Notes: a model not told the origin generated them from the letters alone. A DNA stretch of 10,800 nucleotides from Acidimicrobiales bacterium (GCA_013044465.1 JABEUL010000110.1:1-10800), one strand, 5' to 3'; positions 1-7,475 are shown, numbered from the stretch's first letter. Numbers and translations: made by a program.

Positions 1-2
1 CC

Positions 3-41
3 GTCCCTGATATTCTGAGCTTCATTTATGGCCCTTAGCAA
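3..41 (+). pseudogene. In-frame upstream continuation of the Ig-like protein, interrupted by TAG at 36-38
   Basis: In the frame of the downstream CDS, positions 3-35 translate as VPDILSFIYGP, followed by TAG (36-38), then Gln and the GTG at 42. The segment P-stop-QVGANG aligns without gaps to PSTIVADG of the second domain (about residues 101-108) and PTVIPADG of the sixth (about 513-520). The stop takes the place of the Ser/Thr after Pro. The frame is therefore coding on both sides of the stop, which points to a nonsense mutation or sequence error within a longer gene and not to a natural gene boundary. Only 35 bases of upstream context are visible. Confidence 0.6.
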
Positions 42-2489
42 GTGGGAGCCAACGGTTCAAATACAGTTAACCTGCAAGTCGAGTTAACAAATAACGGTTC
101 ACTTACCTCAGGTTCAGTCTCACTTGCACTATCCCCCAATCCTGCAGGTTCCTGTGGCACGGTGACAAGTTCAACAATTAATGTAGTTGCAGGTGTCGGA
201 ACCGATCAATACAGAGCGTCTTCAACTCCTGGTATATGTGTGATTACTGCCACGGGCCCAGGAGGCGTCGTCTCAACTACTGATTTGGTGCAAAGCGTGA
301 GTACTTATACATCTCATTACGGTCTTACCCTAAGTTTGGCTCCAAGCACGATTGTTGCTGATGGCTTGTCCGCCACTACTGCAAAGCTCACGGTCAAAGA
401 CGGTAACGGTGTGCCAGTTGTCGGCGACACTGTCGCATTTTCGACAAATGGTTGTGCCACTCCTTCAAACTCGGTAGCAACTACTGACTCATCAGGAGTT
501 GCAGAAGTCACTCTTAATTCGATTCGAACTGCAGATCCGACTTGTTCAGTTGCAGCTGTCGAAGGAGATACGGGTGCATCGACTACCACGGACTTGGCAG
601 AAACTCAAGCCGTCAATGTCACAATAATTCCAAGTTCAAGCGCGGTTATGGCCAGTAGCACTACTCCGATTGGAGTAACGGTAAGAGTAACAACTCCAAT
701 GGGTCCAGTATCTGGAGATACCGTAACGCTTTCTTCGCCATGTAGCGGGCTTCAATCAACTTCACTGTTCACAAATAATGCTGGACTTGCCTACTCTACT
801 TTTGTGGCTCCGAGTTCTTCGCAACTTTGTGTGATTACAGGTACAGAGTCTGATTTTGGAGGATCTGGTTTAGCTCCAGTTGCTATCACTTCGGCAACTA
901 GTCTCAATATGGTATCGGTTTCAAATCTCAGCATTACTGGACTTACAGGTACTAAAGGAACAATAGATGCCACTGTAACTAATGGTGGCACTCCGGTAGC
1001 GAATGACACTTTGTATGCAACGCTGGTCTCAGGTGTTCCTAATGGTTGTGGGACTCTCAGTGCAAATAGCGCAACTACTAATTCAAGTGGAGTTGCATCG
1101 TTCACTTACAACGCAAGTAACATACCTTCAACTTGTTCGGTATCTATACTTGAGTCAAATTCCGGAAAGTTTGGTTTTGGAACCATTACTCAAGTTACTC
1201 CGCCATCAATACTGACAATTTCTATAAATGGTTCGTCCACTTCCCTTCCAATTGCAACCATGGGGTCATCACAGGCAAATGCTCCTGTCGTAGTCACTGC
1301 TCAGGATGGATATGGAAACCCACTTTCTGGCGTGTCTGTGACTCTTGGTTCACTTGGTCTGACACCAGCTGGCAAATCTAGTGTTTGTGGAACCTTTGGA
1401 TCTACTGCAGGAACCACCGATGCACAAGGGCAGTTTGTAACAACGTATAGTCCTAATGGTCAGGGCTACTGTGCAGTACTGGCTGGGAGTAAACAAGTAC
1501 CTGGACTTTTTTACGTCTTGACCGTTCAGATTGCTAATCCTAAAGCAACACCCGATAAGGACATTGTTGTTGCTTCACCTACAGTGATTCCAGCTGACGG
1601 CCAATCGACGACTATTTTACATGCACGGGTATTAAATTCCGCAGGTTTCCCAGTTGTTGGGGACACGGTGGTTTTTGTGAATCCGAAACTTCTTCCAGCA
1701 TCGCTTGGTGGCTCTACGACTTGTGGTGGTCTACCTGTATCAGCTCAAACTGATGGTTTGGGAGTAGGCGTGTATTCAACCGATGCAAATGGTGAAGTAT
1801 CAGTTCCATATGTGGCCTCAACTACACCAGGTGTTTGTGCAGTTCTATTTTCTGATTCCAACACAGTAGGTGGCTCTTTCGCGATAATTCTTCAGGCCCC
1901 GCCGGGAACGCCTAGTCCAACGATTGGTCTTTCAGCATCTCTTCCAAACAGTCCAGTTGTAGGTGGCAGCGCGGTGCCGATAAATGTATCGGTGACTGGC
2001 AACTCCAAGCCTTGGAGCGGTGATCCGCTTTCAGTTTCAGTCAGCCCAATGGGTGGAGAAACCGGCACTTGTGGAACAGCTTCCTTTGCAACTCTGCCAT
2101 TCTCGATATCTGGTGCGTCTCAGATTCTTTACACACCCTCGTCGACAGTCGGATTTTGTACGGTGACCATTAGTGAATCTCAAGGAGGGCTTTCATACGT
2201 GATGAATGTTCCGCAGTTAGCTGTGGCCCCTTCAAGCACGTATACAGTAACTCCTAATTTAACCGGGCTAAATCTCTCTATCACCGTTACGAATTCAAAT
2301 GGTATAAATGTGGCTAATGATCCAGTTGCTCTGACTCCATCAACTGGCTGCCAGGGGAAACTTACAGTAGGTAATTTGGAAGGTAATACGAATTCATCTG
2401 GAGTATTTTCGACCACTATATCTACTGCACCACTTCCCTCTGGTTGCACCATAGCTATTCAAGAAGCCGATACAGGCGGTCAGAATTCA
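42..2489 (+). repeat. Array of eight diverged Ig-like domain repeats, each with one Cys pair
   Basis: The repeats are clear at protein level and diverged at DNA level. Cysteine pairs fall at residues 38/66, 138/168, 234/263, 336/365, 449/477, 561/599, 677/706 and 770/802, counted from GTG 42. The spacing is 28-32 residues in seven domains and 38 in the sixth. No other cysteines occur in the 818 residues. One pair per domain suggests an intradomain disulfide formed outside the cytoplasm. Confidence 0.85.
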
Positions 2490-2498
2490 GTCTCATAA
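42..2498 (+). CDS. Multi-domain Ig-like (Big_1/invasin-type) repeat protein, C-terminal part; gene continues upstream past an in-frame stop
   Basis: The 818 residues downstream of GTG 42 form eight consecutive beta-rich domains of about 90-120 residues. They recur with a G-x-P-V-x-G-D-T-V type strand, a T-x-S-S-G-V-A loop and a Cys-containing strand near each end (approximate domains 1-84, 88-188, 189-285, 286-388, 389-506, 507-626, 627-730, 731-818). Ser, Thr, Gly, Val and Asn dominate and there is almost no charge, as in bacterial Ig-like adhesin or surface proteins. There is no signal peptide and no Shine-Dalgarno before GTG 42, and the first domain would lack its first strand. I therefore think 42 is not the real start and the gene begins left of the window. 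The C-terminus stops right after the last domain, with no LPxTG motif, membrane helix or cell-wall domain. Cell-surface or secreted location and an adhesive or structural role are inferred from the fold only. Confidence 0.85.
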   Translation: MGANGSNTVNLQVELTNNGSLTSGSVSLALSPNPAGSCGTVTSSTINVVAGVGTDQYRASSTPGICVITATGPGGVVSTTDLVQSVSTYTSHYGLTLSLAPSTIVADGLSATTAKLTVKDGNGVPVVGDTVAFSTNGCATPSNSVATTDSSGVAEVTLNSIRTADPTCSVAAVEGDTGASTTTDLAETQAVNVTIIPSSSAVMASSTTPIGVTVRVTTPMGPVSGDTVTLSSPCSGLQSTSLFTNNAGLAYSTFVAPSSSQLCVITGTESDFGGSGLAPVAITSATSLNMVSVSNLSITGLTGTKGTIDATVTNGGTPVANDTLYATLVSGVPNGCGTLSANSATTNSSGVASFTYNASNIPSTCSVSILESNSGKFGFGTITQVTPPSILTISINGSSTSLPIATMGSSQANAPVVVTAQDGYGNPLSGVSVTLGSLGLTPAGKSSVCGTFGSTAGTTDAQGQFVTTYSPNGQGYCAVLAGSKQVPGLFYVLTVQIANPKATPDKDIVVASPTVIPADGQSTTILHARVLNSAGFPVVGDTVVFVNPKLLPASLGGSTTCGGLPVSAQTDGLGVGVYSTDANGEVSVPYVASTTPGVCAVLFSDSNTVGGSFAIILQAPPGTPSPTIGLSASLPNSPVVGGSAVPINVSVTGNSKPWSGDPLSVSVSPMGGETGTCGTASFATLPFSISGASQILYTPSSTVGFCTVTISESQGGLSYVMNVPQLAVAPSSTYTVTPNLTGLNLSITVTNSNGINVANDPVALTPSTGCQGKLTVGNLEGNTNSSGVFSTTISTAPLPSGCTIAIQEADTGGQNSVS

Positions 2499-2547
2499 TC
2501 ACAAAGATCGAGAAAACCTTGCACCGTCGCTTTTAAAGAGGTGAATA

Positions 2548-2607
2548 TTGGTTGCCAGAGTACGGTATCCTAATACTTAAGGATTCGTGTTTAGGAGGTA
2601 GCCAACT
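2548..2607 (+). promoter_or_regulatory. Leader of the guaB3-guaA-whiB-ftcD cluster: weak promoter candidate and strong Shine-Dalgarno
   Basis: The 109 bases between the Ig-like gene and guaB3 contain AGGAGGT at 2593-2599, eight bases before GTG 2608, which fixes that start. A possible -35/-10 pair is TTGGTT (2548-2553), 17 bases, TAATAC (2571-2576). The match to sigma-70-type consensus is weak and other registers are possible. I see no riboswitch fold or rho-independent terminator in this gap. Confidence 0.45.
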
Positions 2608-3771
2608 GTGGCCGAAGTGGAGATCGGTATTGGAAAGTCCGGTCGGAGAGCTTACGGGTTTGATGACATAGCAATTGTCCCATCACGGAGGACAAGAGAT
2701 CCTGAGGATGTCGATATATCCTGGGAGATCGATGCATTCAAGCTTGAGCTGCCCCTTATGGCATCGGCGATGGATGGCGTTGTGTCCCCGCACACGGCTA
2801 TCGAAATCGGCCTTTTAGGCGGAGTAGGCGTATTAAATCTCGAGGGGCTTTGGACCAGGTACGAAGATCCGGAGCCCCTCTTTGAAGAGATTTCCAAGCT
2901 TGACACTGAAAAAGCCACTGCCAGAATGCAGCAAATTTACCAGGAGCCAGTTAAGTCTGAGTTGGTAGCTGAGCGTATTAAAGAGATCAAATCCGCAGGC
3001 GTAACGGCATGCGCCTCTGTGACTCCTCAAAAAACCCAAGAGTTTTCCTCTGCCATAATTGAAGCTGAATTGGATTTGCTCGTTATTCAGGGAACCGTCG
3101 TATCTGCTGAGCATGTATCTAAAAACTCTGAACCGTTGAATCTTAAGAAATTTATTAGGGAACTCGACATGCCCGTAATTGTGGGAGGCTGTGCTTCCTA
3201 CCAGGCTGCTCTTCACCTCATGAGAACTGGAGCTGTAGGAGTACTTGTAGGGGTGGGACCTGGCAATGCTTGCACTACAAGGGGAGTACTGGGAGTCGGT
3301 GTTCCTCAAGCAACTGCCATTGCAGACGCTGCAGGAGCGAGGATGAGCCACCTAGAAGAGACCGGAGTCTACTGTCATGTGATCGCAGACGGTGGCATGT
3401 CTAAAGGTGGCGATGTTGCTAAAGCAATTGCCTGTGGCGCTGATGCCGTCATGATCGGATCCCCATTAGCAGCTGCTCACGAAGCTCCAGGTCGTGGCTT
3501 TCACTGGGGCATGGCTACATTTCATCCCACCCTGCCTAGAGGGACACGAGTACGTGTAGATAGCCGTGGAACACTTAAGGAGATTCTCCTTGGCCCTGCC
3601 CATGAAAATGATGGCAGGATGAACCTATTTGGAGCACTTAGGACCTCAATGGCAACATGTGGTTATGCCACGATCAAGGAGTTTCACAAAGCAGAGGTTA
3701 TGGTCGCCCCTTCACTCCAAACCGAGGGGAAGGCTCTTCAGCGCTCGCAAGGCGTTGGCATGGGTGCCTAA
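2608..3771 (+). CDS. guaB3: GuaB3-family IMP dehydrogenase-related protein
   Basis: This 387-residue TIM-barrel protein belongs to the IMPDH/GMP reductase superfamily. The N-terminal stretch YGFDDIAIVPSRRTRDPEDVD, the LPLMASAMDGVVSP strand and the NLEGLWTRYEDPEP segment (about 77-90) are typical of the GuaB3 subgroup found in actinobacteria. The catalytic-loop motif GPGNACTT puts the expected nucleophilic Cys at 222, and DGGMSKGGDVAKAIACGADAVMIG (261-284) is the phosphate-binding region. The barrel runs through without space for the paired CBS domains of canonical GuaB, as expected for this subgroup. GuaB3 is generally a paralogue of the essential IMPDH. IMPDH activity has been reported for a cyanobacterial member, but the actinobacterial role is less certain. 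A strong Shine-Dalgarno supports GTG 2608. Its TAA is followed immediately by the guaA ATG, so the two are probably co-translated and both serve guanine nucleotide synthesis. Confidence 0.93.
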   Translation: MAEVEIGIGKSGRRAYGFDDIAIVPSRRTRDPEDVDISWEIDAFKLELPLMASAMDGVVSPHTAIEIGLLGGVGVLNLEGLWTRYEDPEPLFEEISKLDTEKATARMQQIYQEPVKSELVAERIKEIKSAGVTACASVTPQKTQEFSSAIIEAELDLLVIQGTVVSAEHVSKNSEPLNLKKFIRELDMPVIVGGCASYQAALHLMRTGAVGVLVGVGPGNACTTRGVLGVGVPQATAIADAAGARMSHLEETGVYCHVIADGGMSKGGDVAKAIACGADAVMIGSPLAAAHEAPGRGFHWGMATFHPTLPRGTRVRVDSRGTLKEILLGPAHENDGRMNLFGALRTSMATCGYATIKEFHKAEVMVAPSLQTEGKALQRSQGVGMGA

Positions 3772-5328
3772 ATGTCGGCACTCAGCCATCAAAGGCCTGA
3801 AAAACCAGTTCTGGTTGTCGATTTTGGCGCGCAGTATGCTCAACTTATAGCAAGACGAGTGCGAGAGGCTCATGTTTACTCTGAGATAGTGAGTCCAAAA
3901 AGTGCTGAAGAACTGCTGGCGTTAAATCCCCAAGGAATAATACTTTCTGGCGGCCCATCGTCGGTTTATGCCGAAGGTGCTCCCAGCATCGACCCAAAGA
4001 TTTATGAAAGCAATATCCCGATTCTAGGTATTTGTTATGGAGCGCAGTTAATTGCCAAAGACCTAGGTGGAAAGGTTTCGAAAACTAATAAAGGTGAATA
4101 CGGTCGCACTTCGTTAGTGATCAACAAGGAAAAGCGCTCAGAACTATTCAATGACTTTCCTGATGAGATCGAAGTATGGATGAGTCATTCTGACGCAATA
4201 AGTGAAGTGCCACCTGGTTTTGCTCTGACTTCGTCAACCAAACTCGCTCCCGTTGCTTCATTTGAGAATTCCCAGATGGGTATCTATGGGACTCAGTTTC
4301 ATCCTGAGGTAGTCCATAGCCAACTTGGGCAGGAGCTTTTAAAGAGTTTTCTTTTCAACGTATGTGATGCCAAGAGAAACTGGACCTCAATATCTGTAAT
4401 TGACAATGCAGTGCAGGCAATAAAAGAACAGGTTAAAGGTGGAAAGGTGCTCTGTGCACTAAGTGGCGGAGTGGACTCAGCTGTGGCGGCTGCCCTTGTA
4501 CATAAAGCAGTTGGGGACCAACTAACTTGTGTTTTTGTAGACACTGGACTAATGCGATCAAATGAAGGCATACAAGTTGAACGGGCTTTTGAACGGGATT
4601 TTAATGTTGACCTAGTCCATATCAAAGCCGAGGATCGGTTTTTGGAATCCTTAAGTGGTGTCACTGACCCCGAGACCAAGAGAAAAACCATTGGCGAGTT
4701 ATTCATTCGAATATTTGAAGAAGTAGCCAGAGACCACAGCGACGCAAAGTTTCTGGTGCAAGGAACCCTTTACCCAGACGTAGTGGAGTCCGGAGAGGGA
4801 GAGTCCGCAGTAATAAAAAGTCACCACAATGTGGGAGGCTTGCCTGAAGATATGGACTTAGAACTCGTTGAGCCCCTTCGCCTTCTATTCAAAGATGAAG
4901 TAAGGGCCATTGGAAGCGAACTTGGTCTTCCAGATGAGATTACCTGGCGTCAGCCATTCCCAGGCCCTGGACTGGCAGTTCGGATTATCGGTGAAGTCAC
5001 AAGGGAACGTACAGAAATACTTAGAAAAGCCGATGCAATAGTAGTGGAAGAAATCCACAAATATGGCTTAGATCGGGAATTATGGCAATATTTTGCCGTA
5101 TTGCCTGCTATTCGCTCCGTAGGGGTGATGGGAGACGGCAGAACTTACGCTTATCCGGTAATTATTAGAGCCGTAACCAGCGAAGATGCAATGACTGCCG
5201 ACTGGGCTCGGTTGCCCTATGAGGTACTCGAAGTAGTTTCTTCAAGACTCATATCCGAGGTGCCCGGAATTAATAGGGTGGCATACGACATCACTTCCAA
5301 GCCACCTGGCACAATAGAGTGGGAATAG
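3772..5328 (+). CDS. guaA: GMP synthase (glutamine-hydrolysing)
   Basis: GuaA converts XMP, ATP and glutamine to GMP in the cytoplasm, the last step of de novo GMP synthesis. The 518-residue length is normal for the two-domain bacterial enzyme. The N-terminal class I glutamine amidotransferase (about 12-200) starts with VLVVDFGAQYAQLIARRVRE and has nucleophile Cys88 in GICYGAQ, with His177 and Glu179 in QFHPEV. The ATP pyrophosphatase domain has the PP-loop SGGVDS at 231-236. Further marks are QGTLYPDVVES (about 330-340), RQPFPGPGLAVRI (393-405) and the conserved C-terminal end PPGTIEWE of the dimerisation domain. ATG 3772 directly follows the guaB3 stop and has no strong Shine-Dalgarno, so translation probably depends on coupling. 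All expected catalytic residues are present. Confidence 0.98.
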   Translation: MSALSHQRPEKPVLVVDFGAQYAQLIARRVREAHVYSEIVSPKSAEELLALNPQGIILSGGPSSVYAEGAPSIDPKIYESNIPILGICYGAQLIAKDLGGKVSKTNKGEYGRTSLVINKEKRSELFNDFPDEIEVWMSHSDAISEVPPGFALTSSTKLAPVASFENSQMGIYGTQFHPEVVHSQLGQELLKSFLFNVCDAKRNWTSISVIDNAVQAIKEQVKGGKVLCALSGGVDSAVAAALVHKAVGDQLTCVFVDTGLMRSNEGIQVERAFERDFNVDLVHIKAEDRFLESLSGVTDPETKRKTIGELFIRIFEEVARDHSDAKFLVQGTLYPDVVESGEGESAVIKSHHNVGGLPEDMDLELVEPLRLLFKDEVRAIGSELGLPDEITWRQPFPGPGLAVRIIGEVTRERTEILRKADAIVVEEIHKYGLDRELWQYFAVLPAIRSVGVMGDGRTYAYPVIIRAVTSEDAMTADWARLPYEVLEVVSSRLISEVPGINRVAYDITSKPPGTIEWE

Positions 5329-5363
5329 ATTTTTCAGGCATTGGGAAGGACTGAGAGGATAAT

Positions 5364-5675
5364 ATGGTTATAAAGAAGGTGGAAAAGGTTTTGGGAAGAG
5401 TTTATCCGACAGATGTAACAGAGGCAGGAGCTGAGCGATGGATGGTTCATGGGCTTTGCCGAACTATGGATCCGGACATTTTCTTCCCGAGTGACGGTGT
5501 TGGCGTCGACAAAGCTCGGAAAATCTGCCACAACTGCCCGGTCCGGGAGTCGTGCCTTGAATATGCCTTAGCCAATCATATCGATCATGGTGTTTGGGGA
5601 GGTTCGTCTGAACGTGAAAGACGGCGCATTTTGCGAGCTAGAAGGCTAGCCAAAATCGGGGCAGCATCCAACTAA
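5364..5675 (+). CDS. WhiB-family Fe-S transcriptional regulator
   Basis: This 103-residue protein has the WhiB (Wbl) signature: four Cys ligands of a [4Fe-4S] cluster at 32, 55, 58 and 64 (C-x22-C-x2-C-x5-C), the beta-turn GVWGG at 76-80, and a basic tail rich in Arg (84-97) that contacts DNA. The helix PVRESCLEYALANHIDHGVWGG is a close family match. Wbl proteins are restricted to actinobacteria and their phages. They usually act by binding the primary sigma factor and respond to redox state or nitric oxide. The start is set by GAGAGGA (5353-5359) four bases before ATG. It lies 35 bp after guaA and 12 bp before the formiminotransferase, so it appears to be part of the same transcript. I cannot assign it to a numbered WhiB subgroup. 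Confidence 0.96.
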   Translation: MVIKKVEKVLGRVYPTDVTEAGAERWMVHGLCRTMDPDIFFPSDGVGVDKARKICHNCPVRESCLEYALANHIDHGVWGGSSERERRRILRARRLAKIGAASN

Positions 5676-5687
5676 CCGGAGAATCCA

Positions 5688-6515
5688 ATGCTTGAGTGCG
5701 TGGTCAATATCAGCGAAGGGCAGAACTTAGTTCTTTTGGGTGATCTCAAGAGTTCCTGCGAGGGGTCGTTATTAGATGTACATTCAGATCCTTGGCACAA
5801 TCGAAGCGTGTTTACACTAGCTGGAAACAACGTAGAACAAGATGTCAGGAATCTCGTCACGGTTGCCATTAAAGGAATGGATTTAGAGCACCACGTCGGG
5901 GTACATCCCAGGTTTGGAGTAGTAGACGTAGTTCCATTTATCAATCTCCCAGGAACCCCTCATACTCCCATTGAACCCGCCATAGGTGCTCGGGAAGATT
6001 TCATTAAATGGGCCAGTGAGCAAACCCCACTGTCGCTCTTTCGATATGGGCCAGAGCGGACACTTCCAGAGACAAGAAAAGCTGCCCTAAAAGGAGAGCC
6101 TGCAGATGCTGGTCCAACGGTTCCTGGAAAAAAACTGGGAGCTGTAGCTTGTGGAGCAAGGTATGTGTTGATTGCTTACAACCTTTATTTAGATGGTCTT
6201 GATTTGAGTGCCGCTAAAGAGATTGCCAGTCAGCTTCGCTCACCAGAACTTCGCATGTTGGGATTTGAAGTTAATGGAATTGCTCAAGTATCGTGCAATT
6301 TGGTGGCTCCTTGGCTCCTTGGTCCGGATAAAGCTTTTACCTACGTCAAGCAACTCGCACATAGCCTAGGTGGAGAGATATCTAAGACTGAGTTGGTTGG
6401 TTTGGTGCCCGAATTTATCTTGGAAGACACAGATAAAGATAAATGGTCGCTTTTAGATCTCTCGCCAGAAGTGACTATCGAAGGAAGGCTCGCCAAAAAA
6501 GCGAAATTGGGTTAA
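5688..6515 (+). CDS. ftcD: Glutamate formimidoyltransferase (formiminotransferase domain protein)
   Basis: This enzyme moves a formimino group between N-formimino-glutamate and tetrahydrofolate. The protein starts MLECVVNISEGQN, has the family segment WHNRSVFTLAG (36-46), then EHHVGVHPRFGVVDVVPF (67-84) with the conserved His cluster expected at the active site. GARYVLIAYNLYLD (156-169), AQVSCNLV (199-206) and TELVGLVP (234-241) complete the N- and C-subdomains. At 275 residues it covers the formiminotransferase part only. The cyclodeaminase domain of the bifunctional vertebrate enzyme is absent. GGAGAA at 5678-5683 supports the ATG. No histidine-utilisation genes are visible nearby. Some stand-alone members of this family can use 5-formyl-tetrahydrofolate, so a folate-repair role linked to purine synthesis is an alternative to histidine breakdown. 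Confidence 0.92.
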   Translation: MLECVVNISEGQNLVLLGDLKSSCEGSLLDVHSDPWHNRSVFTLAGNNVEQDVRNLVTVAIKGMDLEHHVGVHPRFGVVDVVPFINLPGTPHTPIEPAIGAREDFIKWASEQTPLSLFRYGPERTLPETRKAALKGEPADAGPTVPGKKLGAVACGARYVLIAYNLYLDGLDLSAAKEIASQLRSPELRMLGFEVNGIAQVSCNLVAPWLLGPDKAFTYVKQLAHSLGGEISKTELVGLVPEFILEDTDKDKWSLLDLSPEVTIEGRLAKKAKLG

Positions 6516-6640
6516 TCAGTATCCATCTATTGGGCCCTTGAAACCTGCGGTGTTGAGAGAATCTTCGGCTATTTAGGTGACATTCAGATCACTAGATACT
6601 GGCTGTTAATTGCACTAAGTCTCCGACTGCATCAAGCCGA
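6516..6640. other. Intergenic gap between convergent genes, no clear terminator
   Basis: This 125-base gap separates the convergent formiminotransferase and SDR genes. CAGTATC (6517-6523) pairs with GATACTG (6595-6601), and CTATTTAG (6569-6576) with CTAAATAG (6641-6648, reaching into the SDR stop codon). The arms are far apart and no GC-rich stem with a T run is visible. I see no RNA gene or small ORF worth calling. Confidence 0.4.
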
Positions 6641-7438
6641 CTAAATAGTTGAAAGTCCGCCATCGACTACAAGCATCTGACCGGTGATGTAACTTGAGTT
6701 TTCTGAAACAAGAAAAGCAACTGCTTCTCCCACCTCTTGGGGTGTGCCTTGTCGACCGAGGGGAATGCGAATTCGATCACGAACCGGATTATGCTTTGAT
6801 GCCCTCCGTCCCATCTCCGAGTCGATTAAACCAGGCACTACCACATTTGCTCTTATTTTTCGACCCGCACCTTCAAAGGCCACGTGGCGACATAATCCTA
6901 CTAGGCCCGCCTTTGAAGCGTCATAGGAAGGTGAGCAGGTCCCTGGGCGCAGACCGGCTACTGATCCTATAAATACAATGGATCCTGTCTCCATCAATGG
7001 AAGGGCGGTTTTGGATACAATAAATGGCGCTCTCAAGTTAATGGCCATCACGCTATCCCAATTCTCGACAGTCGTGCCCGAGAGAAACATGCCCATCCCA
7101 ATACCTACGTTGACAACCACCCCATCCAAGCCACCCAATTTCTCATGAGCTTCTTTCACCATATTTTCGCACGCAATTTCATCTGAGACATCTGCCACAA
7201 CTTTGACTGCCTTAGCCTTTAGCGAAAGTGCCTCATTCACAGATCTATCTGCAGCTTCTCCGTCGATATCTCCAATTGCGAGCACTGCTCCTCTTTTGGC
7301 GCATGACTGAACAATCGCACCACCATTATTAACTGGTTCATTTCCTTCGTGATGGGGAGATCCTCCCCCAACGATTAACAATTTTCTGCCAGCCAAGTTG
7401 TCAGGCGAAGTTACTCCGAGATATTGCTCATTTTCCAT
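6641..7438 (-). CDS. SDR-family NAD(P)-dependent oxidoreductase with atypical cofactor loop
   Basis: This 265-residue protein has a classical SDR layout and probably oxidises or reduces a hydroxyl/keto substrate. The active-site Ser159, Tyr172 and Lys176 (IGSVAGL...SYDASK) and the Asn of MAINLRAPF (134) are in place. The acidic GDIDGEAA after beta-2 (56-63) suggests NAD preference. The VPGLIDSEM and C-terminal SSYITGQMLVVDGG segments are typical. The glycine-rich cofactor loop is unusual: in place of TGxxxGxG it reads VGGGSPHHEGNEPVNNGGAI (23-42), longer by several residues, and the usual NNAG is VNVG (109-112). The start at 7438 is supported by a Shine-Dalgarno read on the minus strand as GGGAGAG (7446-7452). 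It is divergent from the tetR-like gene and probably controlled by it. Substrate unknown. Confidence 0.92.
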   Translation of the reverse strand: MENEQYLGVTSPDNLAGRKLLIVGGGSPHHEGNEPVNNGGAIVQSCAKRGAVLAIGDIDGEAADRSVNEALSLKAKAVKVVADVSDEIACENMVKEAHEKLGGLDGVVVNVGIGMGMFLSGTTVENWDSVMAINLRAPFIVSKTALPLMETGSIVFIGSVAGLRPGTCSPSYDASKAGLVGLCRHVAFEGAGRKIRANVVVPGLIDSEMGRRASKHNPVRDRIRIPLGRQGTPQEVGEAVAFLVSENSSYITGQMLVVDGGLSTI

Positions 7439-7445
7439 TTTTAAA

Positions 7446-7452
7446 CTCTCCC
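7446..7452 (-). promoter_or_regulatory. Ribosome binding site of the SDR gene
   Basis: The plus strand reads CTCTCCC, so the minus strand reads GGGAGAG, seven bases before the minus-strand ATG at 7438-7436. It supports that start over internal ones. Confidence 0.7.
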
Positions 7453-7461
7453 AACAGGAAA

Positions 7462-7475
7462 TACCAAGATTGGTA
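7462..7475. promoter_or_regulatory. Perfect inverted repeat, probable TetR operator
   Basis: The sequence TACCAAGATTGGTA is a perfect palindrome with 6-base arms and a 2-base centre. It lies in the 73-bp gap between the divergent SDR and TetR genes, just upstream of the SDR ribosome site. It is followed by a second perfect short palindrome, CATATATG (7476-7483). TetR-family repressors commonly bind such sites next to their own gene. Its right arm TTGGTA could also serve as the -35 of the tetR promoter, so binding would block that promoter. Confidence 0.6.

Noticed and set aside
2833..3351. Long minus-strand open frame of 172 codons inside guaB3
   Set aside because: It lies wholly in antisense to a well-supported gene, its composition is not protein-like, and it has no recognisable domain or ribosome site.
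4299..4706. Minus-strand open frame of 135 codons inside guaA
   Set aside because: It is antisense to the GuaA ATP-pyrophosphatase domain and low in coding character; a shadow of the real gene.
6516..6640. Bidirectional rho-independent terminator between the convergent genes
   Set aside because: The only inverted repeats have arms of 7-8 bases separated by about 65-70 bases, with no GC-rich stem and T run.
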